Assembly: GCF_002803075.1 (NCBI RefSeq)
Contig: NZ_NNBK01000011.1
Coordinates: 124,001 to 188,000, forward strand
From: Streptomyces sp. CB01373
Lineage (GTDB): Bacteria > Actinomycetota > Actinomycetes > Streptomycetales > Streptomycetaceae
Reading direction: 5' to 3'
Length of the DNA: 64,000 bases
Below are positions 1 through 8,068 of the stretch, in pieces (position 1 is the first letter of the stretch; every line of letters starts with the position of its first letter). The translations under genes were made by a program, and so were the position numbers. The notes beneath the pieces were generated by a model. The model saw only the letters and a program-made list of their open reading frames with translations. It did not search any database and was not told the origin of the DNA.

Positions 1-37
1 CGACCGTATCGACATCTTCGGCGGTCCGACCGCCTGA
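1..37 (+). CDS. rplW: 50S ribosomal protein L23, C-terminal end (partial)
   Basis: Only the last eleven codons are inside the window. They read DRIDIFGGPTA followed by TGA at 35-37. The ending and the position directly upstream of rplB in an S10-type operon fit L23, an exit-tunnel protein of the large subunit. The call rests mainly on gene order because so little sequence is present. Confidence 0.75.
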   Translation, partial: DRIDIFGGPTA

Positions 38-77
38 CGGCGGTCCGGATCGTCCGATATCGGACGAGGACTGAGAA

Positions 78-914
78 ATGGGAATCCGCAAGTACAAGCC
101 GACTACGCCGGGCCGTCGTGGCGCCAGCGTCGCCGACTTCGTCGAGGTCACGCGGTCCACGCCGGAGAAGTCGCTGGTCCGTCCCCTGCACAGCAAGGGC
201 GGCCGTAACAATTCCGGTCGTGTGACCGTTCGCCACCAGGGTGGCGGACACAAGCGCGCCTACCGTGTGATCGACTTCCGTCGTCACGACAAGGACGGCG
301 TGCCGGCGAAGGTCGCGCACATCGAGTACGACCCCAACCGCACCGCGCGCATCGCGCTGCTGCACTACGCCGACGGCGAGAAGCGCTACATCCTCGCCCC
401 GCGCAACCTGCAGCAGGGCGACCGTGTGGAGAACGGTCCCGGGGCCGACATCAAGCCGGGCAACAACCTGGCCCTCCGCAACATCCCGGTCGGTACCACG
501 ATCCACGCGATCGAGCTCCGTCCCGGTGGCGGTGCCAAGTTCGCCCGCTCCGCCGGTGCCTCCGTGCAGCTGCTCGCGAAGGAGGGCACGATGGCCCACC
601 TCCGCATGCCCTCCGGTGAGATCCGCCTGGTCGACCAGCGCTGCCGCGCCACGGTCGGCGAGGTCGGCAACGCCGAGCAGAGCAACATCAACTGGGGCAA
701 GGCCGGCCGCAAGCGGTGGCTGGGCGTCCGCCCGACCGTCCGTGGTGTGGTCATGAACCCGGTGGACCACCCGCACGGTGGTGGTGAGGGCCGGACCTCC
801 GGTGGCCGTCACCCGGTGTCCCCGTGGGGCAAGAAGGAAGGCCGTACTCGTTCGCCCAAGAAGGCGTCGAACAAGTACATCGTCCGCCGCCGCAAGACGA
901 ACAAGAAGCGCTAA
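78..914 (+). CDS. rplB: 50S ribosomal protein L2
   Basis: This is a 278-residue protein of normal L2 length. L2 binds 23S rRNA near the peptidyl-transferase centre and bridges the subunits. The conserved NPVDHPHGGGEG loop lies at residues 227-238 and contains the histidine implicated in peptidyl-transferase function. The C-terminus is a basic tail (RRRKTNKKR). The ATG follows a GGACGAGGA Shine-Dalgarno-like stretch, and rpsS starts 12 nt after the stop, so the genes are co-transcribed in the S10 operon. Confidence 0.98.
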   Translation: MGIRKYKPTTPGRRGASVADFVEVTRSTPEKSLVRPLHSKGGRNNSGRVTVRHQGGGHKRAYRVIDFRRHDKDGVPAKVAHIEYDPNRTARIALLHYADGEKRYILAPRNLQQGDRVENGPGADIKPGNNLALRNIPVGTTIHAIELRPGGGAKFARSAGASVQLLAKEGTMAHLRMPSGEIRLVDQRCRATVGEVGNAEQSNINWGKAGRKRWLGVRPTVRGVVMNPVDHPHGGGEGRTSGGRHPVSPWGKKEGRTRSPKKASNKYIVRRRKTNKKR

Positions 915-926
915 GGACGGGTTGAG

Positions 927-1208
927 ATGCCGCGTAGCTTGAAGAAGGGGCCCTTCGTCGACGACCACCTGAGCAAGAAGGTGGACTCGCAGAACGAAGC
1001 CGGCACCAAGAACGTCATCAAGACCTGGTCCCGCCGCTCGATGATCATCCCGGCCATGCTGGGTCACACGATCGCGGTGCACAACGGCAAGACCCACATT
1101 CCGGTGTTCGTCACCGAGTCGATGGTCGGCCACAAGCTCGGCGAGTTCTCGCCGACGCGCACCTTCCGGGGTCACGTCAAGGACGACCGGAAGTCGAAGC
1201 GCCGCTAG
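927..1208 (+). CDS. rpsS: 30S ribosomal protein S19
   Basis: A 93-residue protein that opens with the diagnostic PRSLKKGPFVDDHL. S19 sits in the head of the small subunit with S13 and contacts the A-site tRNA region. The body has the family segments TWSRRSMIIPAMLGHTIAVHNGK (residues 33-55) and GHKLGEFSPTRTFRGH. It lies between rplB and rplV, as in other S10 operons. Confidence 0.98.
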   Translation: MPRSLKKGPFVDDHLSKKVDSQNEAGTKNVIKTWSRRSMIIPAMLGHTIAVHNGKTHIPVFVTESMVGHKLGEFSPTRTFRGHVKDDRKSKRR

Positions 1209-1226
1209 TCAGCGGGGTGAAAGACC

Positions 1227-1607
1227 ATGACGAACGTGTCAAACACTGAAGGGACAACCATGGAAGCCAGGGCCCAGGCGCGGTACATCCGCGTCACGCC
1301 CATGAAGGCCCGCCGTGTGGTGGACCTCATCCGTGGCATGGACGCCACGGAGGCTCAGGCGGTCCTGCGTTTCGCCCCGCAGGCCGCGAGCGTGCCGGTC
1401 GGCAAGGTGCTGGACAGCGCCATCGCCAACGCCGCGCACAACTACGACCACACCGACGTCGACAGCCTCTACATCGCCGAGGCGTACGTCGACGAGGGTC
1501 CGACCCTGAAGCGGTTCCGGCCGCGTGCCCAGGGCCGTGCCTACCGGATCCGCAAGCGGACCAGCCACATCACCGTGGTCGTCAGCAGCAAGGAAGGAAC
1601 CCGGTAA
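1227..1607 (+). CDS. rplV: 50S ribosomal protein L22
   Basis: L22 lines the peptide exit tunnel of the large subunit. The core begins MEARAQARYIRVTPMKARRV and ends with the loop-bearing RPRAQGRAYRIRKRTSHITVVV. There are two plausible starts: ATG at 1227 (126 residues) or ATG at 1260 (115 residues), the latter preceded by AAGGGA and matching the usual L22 N-terminus. The longer form is given here because GGGGTGAAAG lies just upstream of 1227. The stop overlaps the rpsC start (TAATG), implying translational coupling. Confidence 0.95.
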   Translation: MTNVSNTEGTTMEARAQARYIRVTPMKARRVVDLIRGMDATEAQAVLRFAPQAASVPVGKVLDSAIANAAHNYDHTDVDSLYIAEAYVDEGPTLKRFRPRAQGRAYRIRKRTSHITVVVSSKEGTR

Positions 1608-2437
1608 TGGGCCAGAAGGTAAACCCGCATGGGTTCCGGCTCGGTGTCACGACCGACTTCAAGTCGCGTTGGTACGCCGACAAGCTGTACAAGGACTACG
1701 TCAAGGAAGACGTCGCCATCCGTCGGATGATGACGTCCGGCATGGAGCGCGCCGGCATCTCCAAGGTGGAGATCGAGCGCACCCGTGACCGTGTCCGCGT
1801 GGACATCCACACCGCGCGTCCGGGCATCGTCATCGGCCGCCGTGGCGCCGAGGCCGACCGCATCCGCGGCGACCTCGAGAAGCTCACGGGCAAGCAGGTC
1901 CAGCTGAACATCCTCGAGGTCAAGAACCCCGAGACGGACGCTCAGCTCGTGGCCCAGGCCGTTGCCGAGCAGCTCTCCTCCCGCGTCTCCTTCCGCCGTG
2001 CCATGCGCAAGAGCATGCAGTCGGCGATGAAGGCCGGCGCCAAGGGCATCAAGATCCAGTGCGGTGGCCGCCTCGGCGGCGCCGAGATGTCCCGCTCGGA
2101 GTTCTACCGCGAGGGCCGTGTGCCCCTGCACACGCTCCGCGCGAACGTGGACTACGGCTTCTTCGAGGCCAAGACGACCTTCGGCCGCATCGGTGTGAAG
2201 GTCTGGATCTACAAGGGCGACGTCAAGAACATCGCCGAGGTCCGCGCCGAGAACGCCGCCGCCCGTGCGGGCAACCGCCCGGCCCGTGGTGGCGCCGACC
2301 GCCCGGCCCGTGGTGGCCGTGGTGGCGAGCGGCGCGGTCGCAAGCCGCAGCAGCAGTCGGCTCCGGCCGCCGAGGCCCCCAAGGCCGACGCCCCGGCCGC
2401 TGCCGCTCCGGCTGAGAGCACCGGAACGGAGGCCTGA
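1607..2437 (+). CDS. rpsC: 30S ribosomal protein S3
   Basis: A 276-residue S3, a head protein at the mRNA entry channel. It starts MGQKVNPHGFRLGV. The KH-type RNA-binding segment IVIGRRGAEADRIRGDL is at about residues 67-83, and the C-terminal domain follows. Compared with the E. coli protein it carries an extra tail of Gly/Arg repeats and then Ala/Pro/Glu-rich sequence (residues about 225-276). Such low-complexity tails are usual in actinobacterial S3. The start overlaps the rplV stop by one base. Confidence 0.98.
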   Translation: MGQKVNPHGFRLGVTTDFKSRWYADKLYKDYVKEDVAIRRMMTSGMERAGISKVEIERTRDRVRVDIHTARPGIVIGRRGAEADRIRGDLEKLTGKQVQLNILEVKNPETDAQLVAQAVAEQLSSRVSFRRAMRKSMQSAMKAGAKGIKIQCGGRLGGAEMSRSEFYREGRVPLHTLRANVDYGFFEAKTTFGRIGVKVWIYKGDVKNIAEVRAENAAARAGNRPARGGADRPARGGRGGERRGRKPQQQSAPAAEAPKADAPAAAAPAESTGTEA

Positions 2438-2442
2438 CCGAA

Positions 2443-2862
2443 ATGCTGATCCCCCGTAGGGTCAAGCACCGCAAGCAGCACCACCCGTCGCGCAACGGTA
2501 TGTCCAAGGGTGGAACGCAGGTTGCGTTCGGCGAGTACGGCATCCAGGCGCTGACCCCGGCCTACGTGACGAACCGCCAGATCGAGGCGGCTCGTATCGC
2601 GATGACCCGCCACATCAAGCGTGGCGGCAAGGTCTGGATCAACATCTACCCGGACCGTCCGCTGACCAAGAAGCCGGCCGAGACCCGCATGGGTTCCGGT
2701 AAGGGTTCGCCGGAGTGGTGGATCGCGAACGTCAAGCCCGGTCGGGTGATGTTCGAGCTGTCCTACCCGAACGAGAAGATCGCCCGTGAGGCGCTGACCC
2801 GTGCGGCCCACAAGCTGCCGATGAAGTGCCGGATCGTCAAGCGCGAGGCAGGTGAAGCGTGA
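2443..2862 (+). CDS. rplP: 50S ribosomal protein L16
   Basis: A 139-residue L16 starting MLIPRRVKHRKQHHP. It organises the A-site side of the peptidyl-transferase centre. The conserved stretch RMGSGKGSPEWWIANVKPGRVMFEL is at about residues 84-108. Its TGA overlaps the ATG of rpmC (ATGA). Confidence 0.98.
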   Translation: MLIPRRVKHRKQHHPSRNGMSKGGTQVAFGEYGIQALTPAYVTNRQIEAARIAMTRHIKRGGKVWINIYPDRPLTKKPAETRMGSGKGSPEWWIANVKPGRVMFELSYPNEKIAREALTRAAHKLPMKCRIVKREAGEA

Positions 2863-3086
2863 TGTCGGCCGGTACCAAGGCGTCCGAGCTGCGCGAGCTG
2901 GGCAACGAGGAGCTTCTTGGAAAGCTCCGCGAGGCCAAGGAAGAGCTGTTCAACCTCCGTTTCCAGGCGGCGACCGGGCAGCTCGAGAACCACGGCCGTC
3001 TCAAGGCGGTCCGCAAGGACATCGCGCGGATCTACACCCTGATGCGCGAGCGTGAGCTGGGCATCGAAACGGTGGAGAACGCCTGA
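2862..3086 (+). CDS. rpmC: 50S ribosomal protein L29
   Basis: A 74-residue helical protein at the tunnel exit, forming part of the docking site for trigger factor and SRP. It has the family pattern ELRELGNEELLGKLREAKEELFNLRFQ and GRLKAVRKDIARIYT. The ATG at 2862 is preferred over the GTG one codon upstream because it matches the family start (MSAGTKASEL). Both ends overlap neighbours by a few bases. Confidence 0.97.
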   Translation: MSAGTKASELRELGNEELLGKLREAKEELFNLRFQAATGQLENHGRLKAVRKDIARIYTLMRERELGIETVENA

Positions 3087-3370
3087 TGAGCGAGAAGAAC
3101 GTGACTGAGAACGCAGAGGCGCGCGGCTTCCGCAAGACCCGTGAGGGTCTCGTCGTCAGCGACAAGATGGACAAGACCGTCGTCGTCGCCGTCGAGGACC
3201 GTGTCAAGCACGCGCTGTACGGCAAGGTCATCCGCCGTACCGAGAAGCTCAAGGCGCACGACGAGCAGAACGCCGCGGGCGTCGGCGACCGTGTCCTCCT
3301 GATGGAGACCCGGCCGCTGTCCGCGACGAAGCGCTGGCGCGTCGTCGAGATCCTCGAGAAGGCGAAGTAA
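3086..3370 (+). CDS. rpsQ: 30S ribosomal protein S17
   Basis: A 94-residue primary 16S rRNA-binding protein of the small-subunit body. It contains KTREGLVVSDKMDKTVVVAVEDRVKH and the conserved end METRPLSATKRWRVVEIL. It is the last gene of the S10 block. A long hairpin-rich gap follows, so transcription may be partly interrupted here. Confidence 0.98.
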   Translation: MSEKNVTENAEARGFRKTREGLVVSDKMDKTVVVAVEDRVKHALYGKVIRRTEKLKAHDEQNAAGVGDRVLLMETRPLSATKRWRVVEILEKAK

Positions 3371-3583
3371 GAAGCGGGGGCACCGCCCCCGCTGACCCCC
3401 GCTGGGGGCGACGCCCCGGGCCCCGGCCCGGACCCGGCGAAGTCCCCGGCGTGGGTTCCCGCCTCCCGAGACACCAGTAATTCCTGCGGGAGCTACCCGC
3501 AGGACGGTTCCGCCAGGCTCGGCGAAGGCCCGTGAGTCACTCACGGCCCTCCCCGGGAACCGGCAGACAATCAGGAGATAGAC
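3371..3583 (+). promoter_or_regulatory. S10/spc operon junction with three perfect hairpins
   Basis: This 213-bp gap between rpsQ and rplN has three perfect inverted repeats: GCGGGGGC/GCCCCCGC (3374-3392), CTGCGGG/CCCGCAG (3484-3502) and CCGTGAG/CTCACGG (3530-3546). The first stands right behind the rpsQ stop and could attenuate read-through. The other two lie in the presumed leader of rplN. None has a clear U-run. I did not find a convincing -35/-10 pair. The regulatory role is inferred from position only. Confidence 0.45.
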
Positions 3584-3952
3584 GTGATCCAGCAGGAGTC
3601 GCGACTGCGTGTCGCCGACAACACTGGTGCGAAGGAAATCCTTTGCATCCGTGTGCTCGGTGGCTCCGGTCGCCGCTACGCGGGCATCGGTGACGTCATC
3701 GTCGCCACCGTCAAGGACGCGATCCCCGGTGGCAACGTGAAGAAGGGTGACGTCGTCAAGGCGGTCATCGTTCGCACCGTCAAGGAGCGCCGCCGTCCGG
3801 ACGGCTCGTACATCCGCTTCGACGAGAACGCCGCTGTCATTCTCAAGAACGACGGCGACCCTCGTGGCACCCGTATCTTCGGCCCGGTCGGCCGTGAGCT
3901 GCGCGAGAAGAAGTTCATGAAGATCATCTCCCTCGCGCCGGAGGTGCTGTGA
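3584..3952 (+). CDS. rplN: 50S ribosomal protein L14
   Basis: A 122-residue L14, a subunit-interface protein beside the GTPase-factor site. It starts from GTG as MIQQESRLRVADNTGAKE and has the family core GDVIVATVKDAIPGGNVKKGDVVKAVIVRT. AGGAG lies upstream of the start. It is the first gene of the spc-type block, and its stop overlaps the rplX start region. Confidence 0.98.
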   Translation: MIQQESRLRVADNTGAKEILCIRVLGGSGRRYAGIGDVIVATVKDAIPGGNVKKGDVVKAVIVRTVKERRRPDGSYIRFDENAAVILKNDGDPRGTRIFGPVGRELREKKFMKIISLAPEVL

Positions 3953-3954
3953 GC

Positions 3955-4278
3955 ATGAAGATCAAGAAGGGCGACCTGGTTCAGGTCATCACCGGCAAGG
4001 ACAAGGGCAAGCAGGGCAAGGTCATTGCCGCTTTCCCGCGCGAGGATCGCGTCCTGGTCGAGGGTGTCAACCGGGTCAAGAAGCACACCAAGGCCGGCCC
4101 GACCGCCCGCGGTTCGCAGGCCGGCGGCATCGTCACGACCGAGGCGCCGATCCACGTCTCCAACGTCCAGCTGGTCGTTGAGAAGGATGGCAACAAGGTC
4201 GTCACGCGTGTCGGTTACCGCTTCGACGACGAAGGCAACAAGATCCGCGTTGCCAAGCGGACGGGTGAGGACATCTGA
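3955..4278 (+). CDS. rplX: 50S ribosomal protein L24
   Basis: A 107-residue assembly-initiator protein of the large subunit with an N-terminal KOW motif (KIKKGDLVQVITGKDKGKQGKV). The ATG at 3955 is chosen. A GTG two codons upstream overlaps the rplN stop and would add Met-Ser. The TGA overlaps the rplE ATG (TGATG). Confidence 0.97.
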   Translation: MKIKKGDLVQVITGKDKGKQGKVIAAFPREDRVLVEGVNRVKKHTKAGPTARGSQAGGIVTTEAPIHVSNVQLVVEKDGNKVVTRVGYRFDDEGNKIRVAKRTGEDI

Positions 4279-4835
4279 TGGCTACCACCACCACTCCGCG
4301 TCTGAAGCAGAAGTACCGCGAGGAGATCGCGGGCAAGATGCGTGACGAGTTCAAGTACGAGAACGTCATGCAGATTCCCGGTCTCGTCAAGATCGTGGTC
4401 AACATGGGTGTGGGCGACGCCGCCCGCGACTCCAAGCTGATCGATGGCGCCATCCGCGACCTCACCACGATCACCGGCCAGAAGCCGCAGGTCACCAAGG
4501 CCCGCAAGTCCATCGCGCAGTTCAAGCTGCGTGAGGGCCAGCCGATCGGTGCCCACGTCACGCTCCGTGGCGACCGCATGTGGGAGTTCCTGGACCGCAC
4601 CCTGTCGCTCGCGCTGCCGCGCATCCGCGACTTCCGCGGCCTGTCCCCCAAGCAGTTCGACGGCCGTGGCAACTACACCTTCGGTCTCACCGAGCAGGTC
4701 ATGTTCCACGAGATCGACCAGGACAAGATCGACCGCGTCCGGGGTATGGACATCACCGTGGTCACCACGGCGACCAACGACGCTGAGGGCCGCGCGCTCC
4801 TTCGTCACCTCGGCTTCCCGTTCAAGGAGGCGTGA
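4278..4835 (+). CDS. rplE: 50S ribosomal protein L5
   Basis: A 185-residue 5S rRNA-binding protein of the central protuberance. Family segments are visible: KIVVNMGVGDA (residues about 38-48), KSIAQFKLREGQPIG and RIRDFRGLSPKQFDGRGNYTFGL. It lies between rplX and the S14 gene as expected for the spc operon. Confidence 0.98.
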   Translation: MATTTTPRLKQKYREEIAGKMRDEFKYENVMQIPGLVKIVVNMGVGDAARDSKLIDGAIRDLTTITGQKPQVTKARKSIAQFKLREGQPIGAHVTLRGDRMWEFLDRTLSLALPRIRDFRGLSPKQFDGRGNYTFGLTEQVMFHEIDQDKIDRVRGMDITVVTTATNDAEGRALLRHLGFPFKEA

Positions 4836-4840
4836 GCGAG

Positions 4841-5026
4841 ATGGCGAAGAAGGCTCTGATCGCTAAGGCTGCTCGCAAGCCCAAGTTCGGTGTGCGTGGC
4901 TACACCCGCTGCCAGCGCTGTGGCCGTCCGCACTCCGTGTACCGCAAGTTCGGCCTGTGCCGCGTGTGCCTTCGTGAGATGGCTCACCGTGGCGAGCTGC
5001 CGGGCGTGACCAAGAGCTCCTGGTAA
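4841..5026 (+). CDS. rpsZ: 30S ribosomal protein S14, zinc-ribbon type
   Basis: A 61-residue S14 with a CxxC-x12-CxxC zinc ribbon (Cys24, Cys27, Cys40, Cys43). It is the zinc-containing form that normally sits in the spc operon, in contrast to the longer zinc-free paralogue found in Zur regulons. It belongs to the small-subunit head near S3 and S10. The ATG at 4841 has GGAGG 12 nt upstream. A GTG at 4832 overlaps the end of rplE and is less likely. Confidence 0.96.
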   Translation: MAKKALIAKAARKPKFGVRGYTRCQRCGRPHSVYRKFGLCRVCLREMAHRGELPGVTKSSW

Positions 5027-5238
5027 CAGCCCACTTGGGTTGAAGCAGGACTCTCGGTAAGCAACTGGGGTCGGCAGGAGGCCCACCTCACATGCCGTAG
5101 GCTTGTGGGGTTGGGCGCCTGCCGCGCCCTTACGACTTACTACGCCGTAGGTCCACCGCGCCGCACCCGTCCCGTCTCGGATCGGGGAGAGGGATGGCGC
5201 ACCAGGAAACCCCGGCGAGAGAGGCCGAAGGCCAATTC
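5027..5238 (+). promoter_or_regulatory. rpsZ-rpsH intergenic leader
   Basis: A 212-bp non-coding stretch upstream of rpsH. It contains two GCCGTAGG repeats (near 5094 and 5143) and a purine-rich segment before the rpsH start. In E. coli, S8 represses its own operon through an RNA site at this level, so a leader function is plausible, but I do not see the S8-binding helix clearly. No confident promoter was found. Confidence 0.3.
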
Positions 5239-5637
5239 ATGACCATGACTGATCCGATCGCAGACATGCTTACGCGTCTGCGGAACGCGAACTCGGCATA
5301 CCACGACAGCGTGTCGATGCCGCACTCGAAGATCAAGTCGCACATCGCGGAGATCCTCCAGCAGGAGGGCTTCATCACGGGCTGGAAGGTCGAGGACGCC
5401 GAGGTCGGCAAGAACCTCGTCCTGGAGCTGAAGTTCGGCCCCAACCGTGAGCGCTCCATCGCGGGCATCAAGCGGATCTCCAAGCCCGGTCTCCGGGTGT
5501 ACGCGAAGTCCACCAACCTGCCGAAGGTGCTCGGCGGCCTCGGCGTGGCGATCATCTCCACGTCCTACGGGCTCCTCACCGACAAGCAGGCCGGCAAGAA
5601 GGGCGTGGGTGGGGAAGTCCTCGCCTACGTCTGGTAG
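5239..5637 (+). CDS. rpsH: 30S ribosomal protein S8
   Basis: A 132-residue S8, a primary binder of the 16S rRNA central domain and autoregulator of the spc operon in E. coli. It starts MTMTDPIADMLTRLRNAN and ends with the conserved GVGGEVLAYVW. An in-frame ATG at 5194 would add 15 residues that are not typical of the family, so 5239 is used. Confidence 0.97.
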   Translation: MTMTDPIADMLTRLRNANSAYHDSVSMPHSKIKSHIAEILQQEGFITGWKVEDAEVGKNLVLELKFGPNRERSIAGIKRISKPGLRVYAKSTNLPKVLGGLGVAIISTSYGLLTDKQAGKKGVGGEVLAYVW

Positions 5638-5661
5638 CGGAAGGGAACGGAGGAAACAGCT

Positions 5662-6201
5662 ATGTCGCGCATCGGCAAGCTCCCCATCGCGGTTCCCGCC
5701 GGCGTGGACGTCACCATCGACGGCCGTACGGTCGCGGTCAAGGGCCCCAAGGGCTCGCTGACTCACACCGTCGTGGCGCCGATCGAGATCGCCAAGGGCG
5801 AGGACGGCACCCTGCAGGTGACCCGCCCCAACGACGAGCGTCAGAACAAGGCCCTGCACGGCCTGTCCCGCACGCTGGTGGCGAACATGATCACCGGCGT
5901 GACCCAGGGTTACGTGAAGAAGCTCGAGATCAGCGGTGTCGGTTACCGCGTGACGGCCAAGGGTTCGAACCTGGAGTTCGCGCTCGGCTACAGCCACCCG
6001 ATCACCGTCGAGGCGCCCGAGGGCATCACCTTCAAGGTGGAGACCCCGACCCGCTTCCAGGTCGAGGGCATCGACAAGCAGAAGGTCGGCGAGGTTGCGG
6101 CCAACATCCGCAAGCTGCGCAAGCCTGACCCGTACAAGGCCAAGGGCGTCAAGTACGAGGGCGAAGTCATCCGCCGCAAGGTCGGAAAGGCGGGTAAGTA
6201 A
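5662..6201 (+). CDS. rplF: 50S ribosomal protein L6
   Basis: A 179-residue L6 made of two similar domains, located near the factor-binding site and sarcin-ricin loop. It begins MSRIGKLPIAVPAGVDV and has the diagnostic RKPDPYKAKGVKYEGE at about residues 153-168. A GGAGGAA Shine-Dalgarno precedes the ATG. rplR starts 3 nt after the stop. Confidence 0.98.
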   Translation: MSRIGKLPIAVPAGVDVTIDGRTVAVKGPKGSLTHTVVAPIEIAKGEDGTLQVTRPNDERQNKALHGLSRTLVANMITGVTQGYVKKLEISGVGYRVTAKGSNLEFALGYSHPITVEAPEGITFKVETPTRFQVEGIDKQKVGEVAANIRKLRKPDPYKAKGVKYEGEVIRRKVGKAGK

Positions 6202-6204
6202 GCC

Positions 6205-6588
6205 ATGGCATACGGGCAGAAGATCCTCAAGGGCGACGCCTACAAGCGCGCCGCGATCAAGCGCCGCCACATCCGGATCCGCAAGCGGATCGCCGGTACG
6301 GCGGAGCGTCCCCGTCTGGTCGTGACCCGCTCCAACCGCCACATCGTGGCGCAGGTGATCGACGACCTGAAGGGCCACACCCTGGCATCGGCGTCCACCC
6401 TGGACAACTCGATCCGCGGTGGCGAGAGCGACAAGTCGACGCAGGCGAAGCAGGTCGGCGCCCTGGTCGCCGAGCGTGCCAAGGCCGCCGGTGTCGAGGC
6501 CGTCGTGTTCGACCGTGGTGGCAACCAGTACGCCGGGCGCATCGCCGCCCTGGCGGACGCCGCCCGCGAGGCCGGACTGAAGTTCTGA
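6205..6588 (+). CDS. rplR: 50S ribosomal protein L18
   Basis: A 127-residue 5S rRNA-binding protein. It has a basic N-terminus (IKRRHIRIRKRIAGTAERPRL) and the C-terminal family motif VVFDRGGNQYAGRIAALADAAREAGL. It is closely linked to rplF and rpsE. Confidence 0.98.
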   Translation: MAYGQKILKGDAYKRAAIKRRHIRIRKRIAGTAERPRLVVTRSNRHIVAQVIDDLKGHTLASASTLDNSIRGGESDKSTQAKQVGALVAERAKAAGVEAVVFDRGGNQYAGRIAALADAAREAGLKF

Positions 6589-6653
6589 GTCGCCCGTCGC
6601 GGCAGCGACTTTTCGTTGCTGCGAGCTAGCGGAAACAGAGAGAGGTAATTCCA

Positions 6654-7259
6654 ATGGCTGGACCCCAGCGCCGCGGTGGCGGTGCCGGTGGCGGCGAGCG
6701 GCGGGACCGGAAGGGCCGTGACGGCGGCGCAGCTGCCGCCGAGAAGACCGCGTACGTTGAGCGCGTCGTCGCGATCAACCGCGTCGCCAAGGTTGTGAAG
6801 GGTGGTCGTCGCTTCAGCTTCACCGCGCTGGTCGTGGTGGGCGACGGTGACGGCACCGTGGGTGTCGGATACGGCAAGGCCAAGGAGGTGCCGGCCGCCA
6901 TCGCCAAGGGTGTTGAGGAGGCCAAGAAGCACTTCTTCAAGGTCCCCCGGATCCAGGGCACCATCCCGCACCCGATCCAGGGTGAGAAGGCTGCCGGCGT
7001 CGTGCTGCTCAAGCCCGCCTCCCCGGGTACCGGCGTTATCGCCGGCGGCCCGGTGCGTGCCGTGCTCGAGTGCGCCGGTATCCACGACATCCTGTCGAAG
7101 TCGCTCGGCTCCGACAACCAGATCAACATCGTGCACGCGACCGTGGAGGCCCTGAAGGGCCTGCAGCGTCCCGAGGAGGTCGCGGCCCGCCGCGGTCTGC
7201 CGCTCGAGGACGTGGCCCCCGCGGCCCTGCTCCGTGCGCGTGCCGGGGCTGGTGCGTGA
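6654..7259 (+). CDS. rpsE: 30S ribosomal protein S5
   Basis: A 201-residue S5, which affects decoding fidelity and mRNA helicase activity in the body of the small subunit. The N-terminus is a Gly/Arg-rich extension (residues 1-30). It is followed by the S5 double-stranded RNA-binding domain (VVAINRVAKVVKGGRRFSF) and the C-terminal domain with PVRAVLECAGIHDILSKSLGS. The TGA overlaps the rpmD ATG. Confidence 0.98.
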   Translation: MAGPQRRGGGAGGGERRDRKGRDGGAAAAEKTAYVERVVAINRVAKVVKGGRRFSFTALVVVGDGDGTVGVGYGKAKEVPAAIAKGVEEAKKHFFKVPRIQGTIPHPIQGEKAAGVVLLKPASPGTGVIAGGPVRAVLECAGIHDILSKSLGSDNQINIVHATVEALKGLQRPEEVAARRGLPLEDVAPAALLRARAGAGA

Positions 7260-7441
7260 TGGCGCAGCTCAAGGTCACGCAGGTCAAGTCCTACATCGGC
7301 AGCAAGCAGAACCACCGCGACACCCTGCGTTCGCTCGGGCTGAAGAAGCTCGGCGACGTGGTCGTCAAGGAGGACCGCCCCGAGTTCCGCGGAATGGTGC
7401 ACACCGTCCGCCACCTCGTGACGGTCGAGGAGGTCGACTGA
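7259..7441 (+). CDS. rpmD: 50S ribosomal protein L30
   Basis: A 60-residue protein (MAQLKVTQVKSYIGSKQ) of normal size for bacterial L30, with the family pattern RDTLRSLGLKKLGDVVVKED. It starts one base inside the rpsE stop (TGATG) and is followed within 2 nt by rplO. The ATG at 7259 sits within a longer reading frame that is otherwise a shadow of rpsE. Confidence 0.97.
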   Translation: MAQLKVTQVKSYIGSKQNHRDTLRSLGLKKLGDVVVKEDRPEFRGMVHTVRHLVTVEEVD

Positions 7442-7443
7442 TC

Positions 7444-7899
7444 ATGGCGGAGCAGAACCCGCTCAAGATCCACAACCTCCGTCCCGCCCCGGGCGCCAAG
7501 ACCGCCAAGACCCGTGTGGGTCGTGGTGAGGCGTCCAAGGGTAAGACGGCCGGTCGTGGTACCAAGGGCACCAAGGCCCGCTACCAGGTTCCGGAGCGCT
7601 TCGAGGGCGGCCAGATGCCGCTGCACATGCGCCTCCCGAAGCTGAAGGGCTTCAAGAACCCGTTCAAGACCGAGTTCCAGGTCGTGAACCTCGACAAGCT
7701 GGCCGCGCTCTACCCCGAGGGTGGCGAGGTCACGGTCGAGGACCTGGTGGCGAAGGGTGCCGTTCGCAAGAACAGCCTCGTCAAGGTCCTCGGCCAGGGC
7801 GAGATCTCCGTGGCGCTGCAGGTGACGGTGGACGCCGTCTCCGGCTCCGCCAAGGAGAAGATCACCGCCGCCGGCGGTTCTGTCACCGAGCTCGTCTGA
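7444..7899 (+). CDS. rplO: 50S ribosomal protein L15
   Basis: A 151-residue L15, a late assembly protein of the large subunit. It has the Gly/Lys-rich RNA-binding N-terminus (RVGRGEASKGKTAGRGTKGTKAR) and the conserved FEGGQMPLHMRLPKLKGF at about residues 49-66. The ATG at 7444 follows the rpmD stop. It is the last gene before a strong hairpin. Confidence 0.98.
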   Translation: MAEQNPLKIHNLRPAPGAKTAKTRVGRGEASKGKTAGRGTKGTKARYQVPERFEGGQMPLHMRLPKLKGFKNPFKTEFQVVNLDKLAALYPEGGEVTVEDLVAKGAVRKNSLVKVLGQGEISVALQVTVDAVSGSAKEKITAAGGSVTELV

Positions 7900-7922
7900 G
7901 CCCGATGACGTAAAGCGGTCCC

Positions 7923-7966
7923 GACCGGGGGTACCTCACAACGAGGTATCCCCGGTTGGTCGTTTT
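7923..7966 (+). terminator. Terminator-like hairpin between rplO and secY
   Basis: A 15-bp stem (7923-7937 with 7943-7957, one internal G-U) closes a 5-nt loop and is followed by GGTCGTTTT. It separates the ribosomal genes from secY. Partial termination followed by a separate secY promoter in 7967-8060 is likely, but no clear -35/-10 was identified. Confidence 0.65.
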
Positions 7967-8068
7967 CAGGGAGGCAGTGTCGCCGGTAAGGTGGCCTGCA
8001 CCGTTCTTTATCGTCGAACCTCAAGACCGTCACCCTGACGCACTGGCGCGGGGGTCGCAGGAGGCACC

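Noticed and set aside
5140..6654. A 504-codon reverse-strand frame over rpsH-rplF-rplR
   Set aside because: Antisense to three ribosomal protein genes; no recognisable domain.
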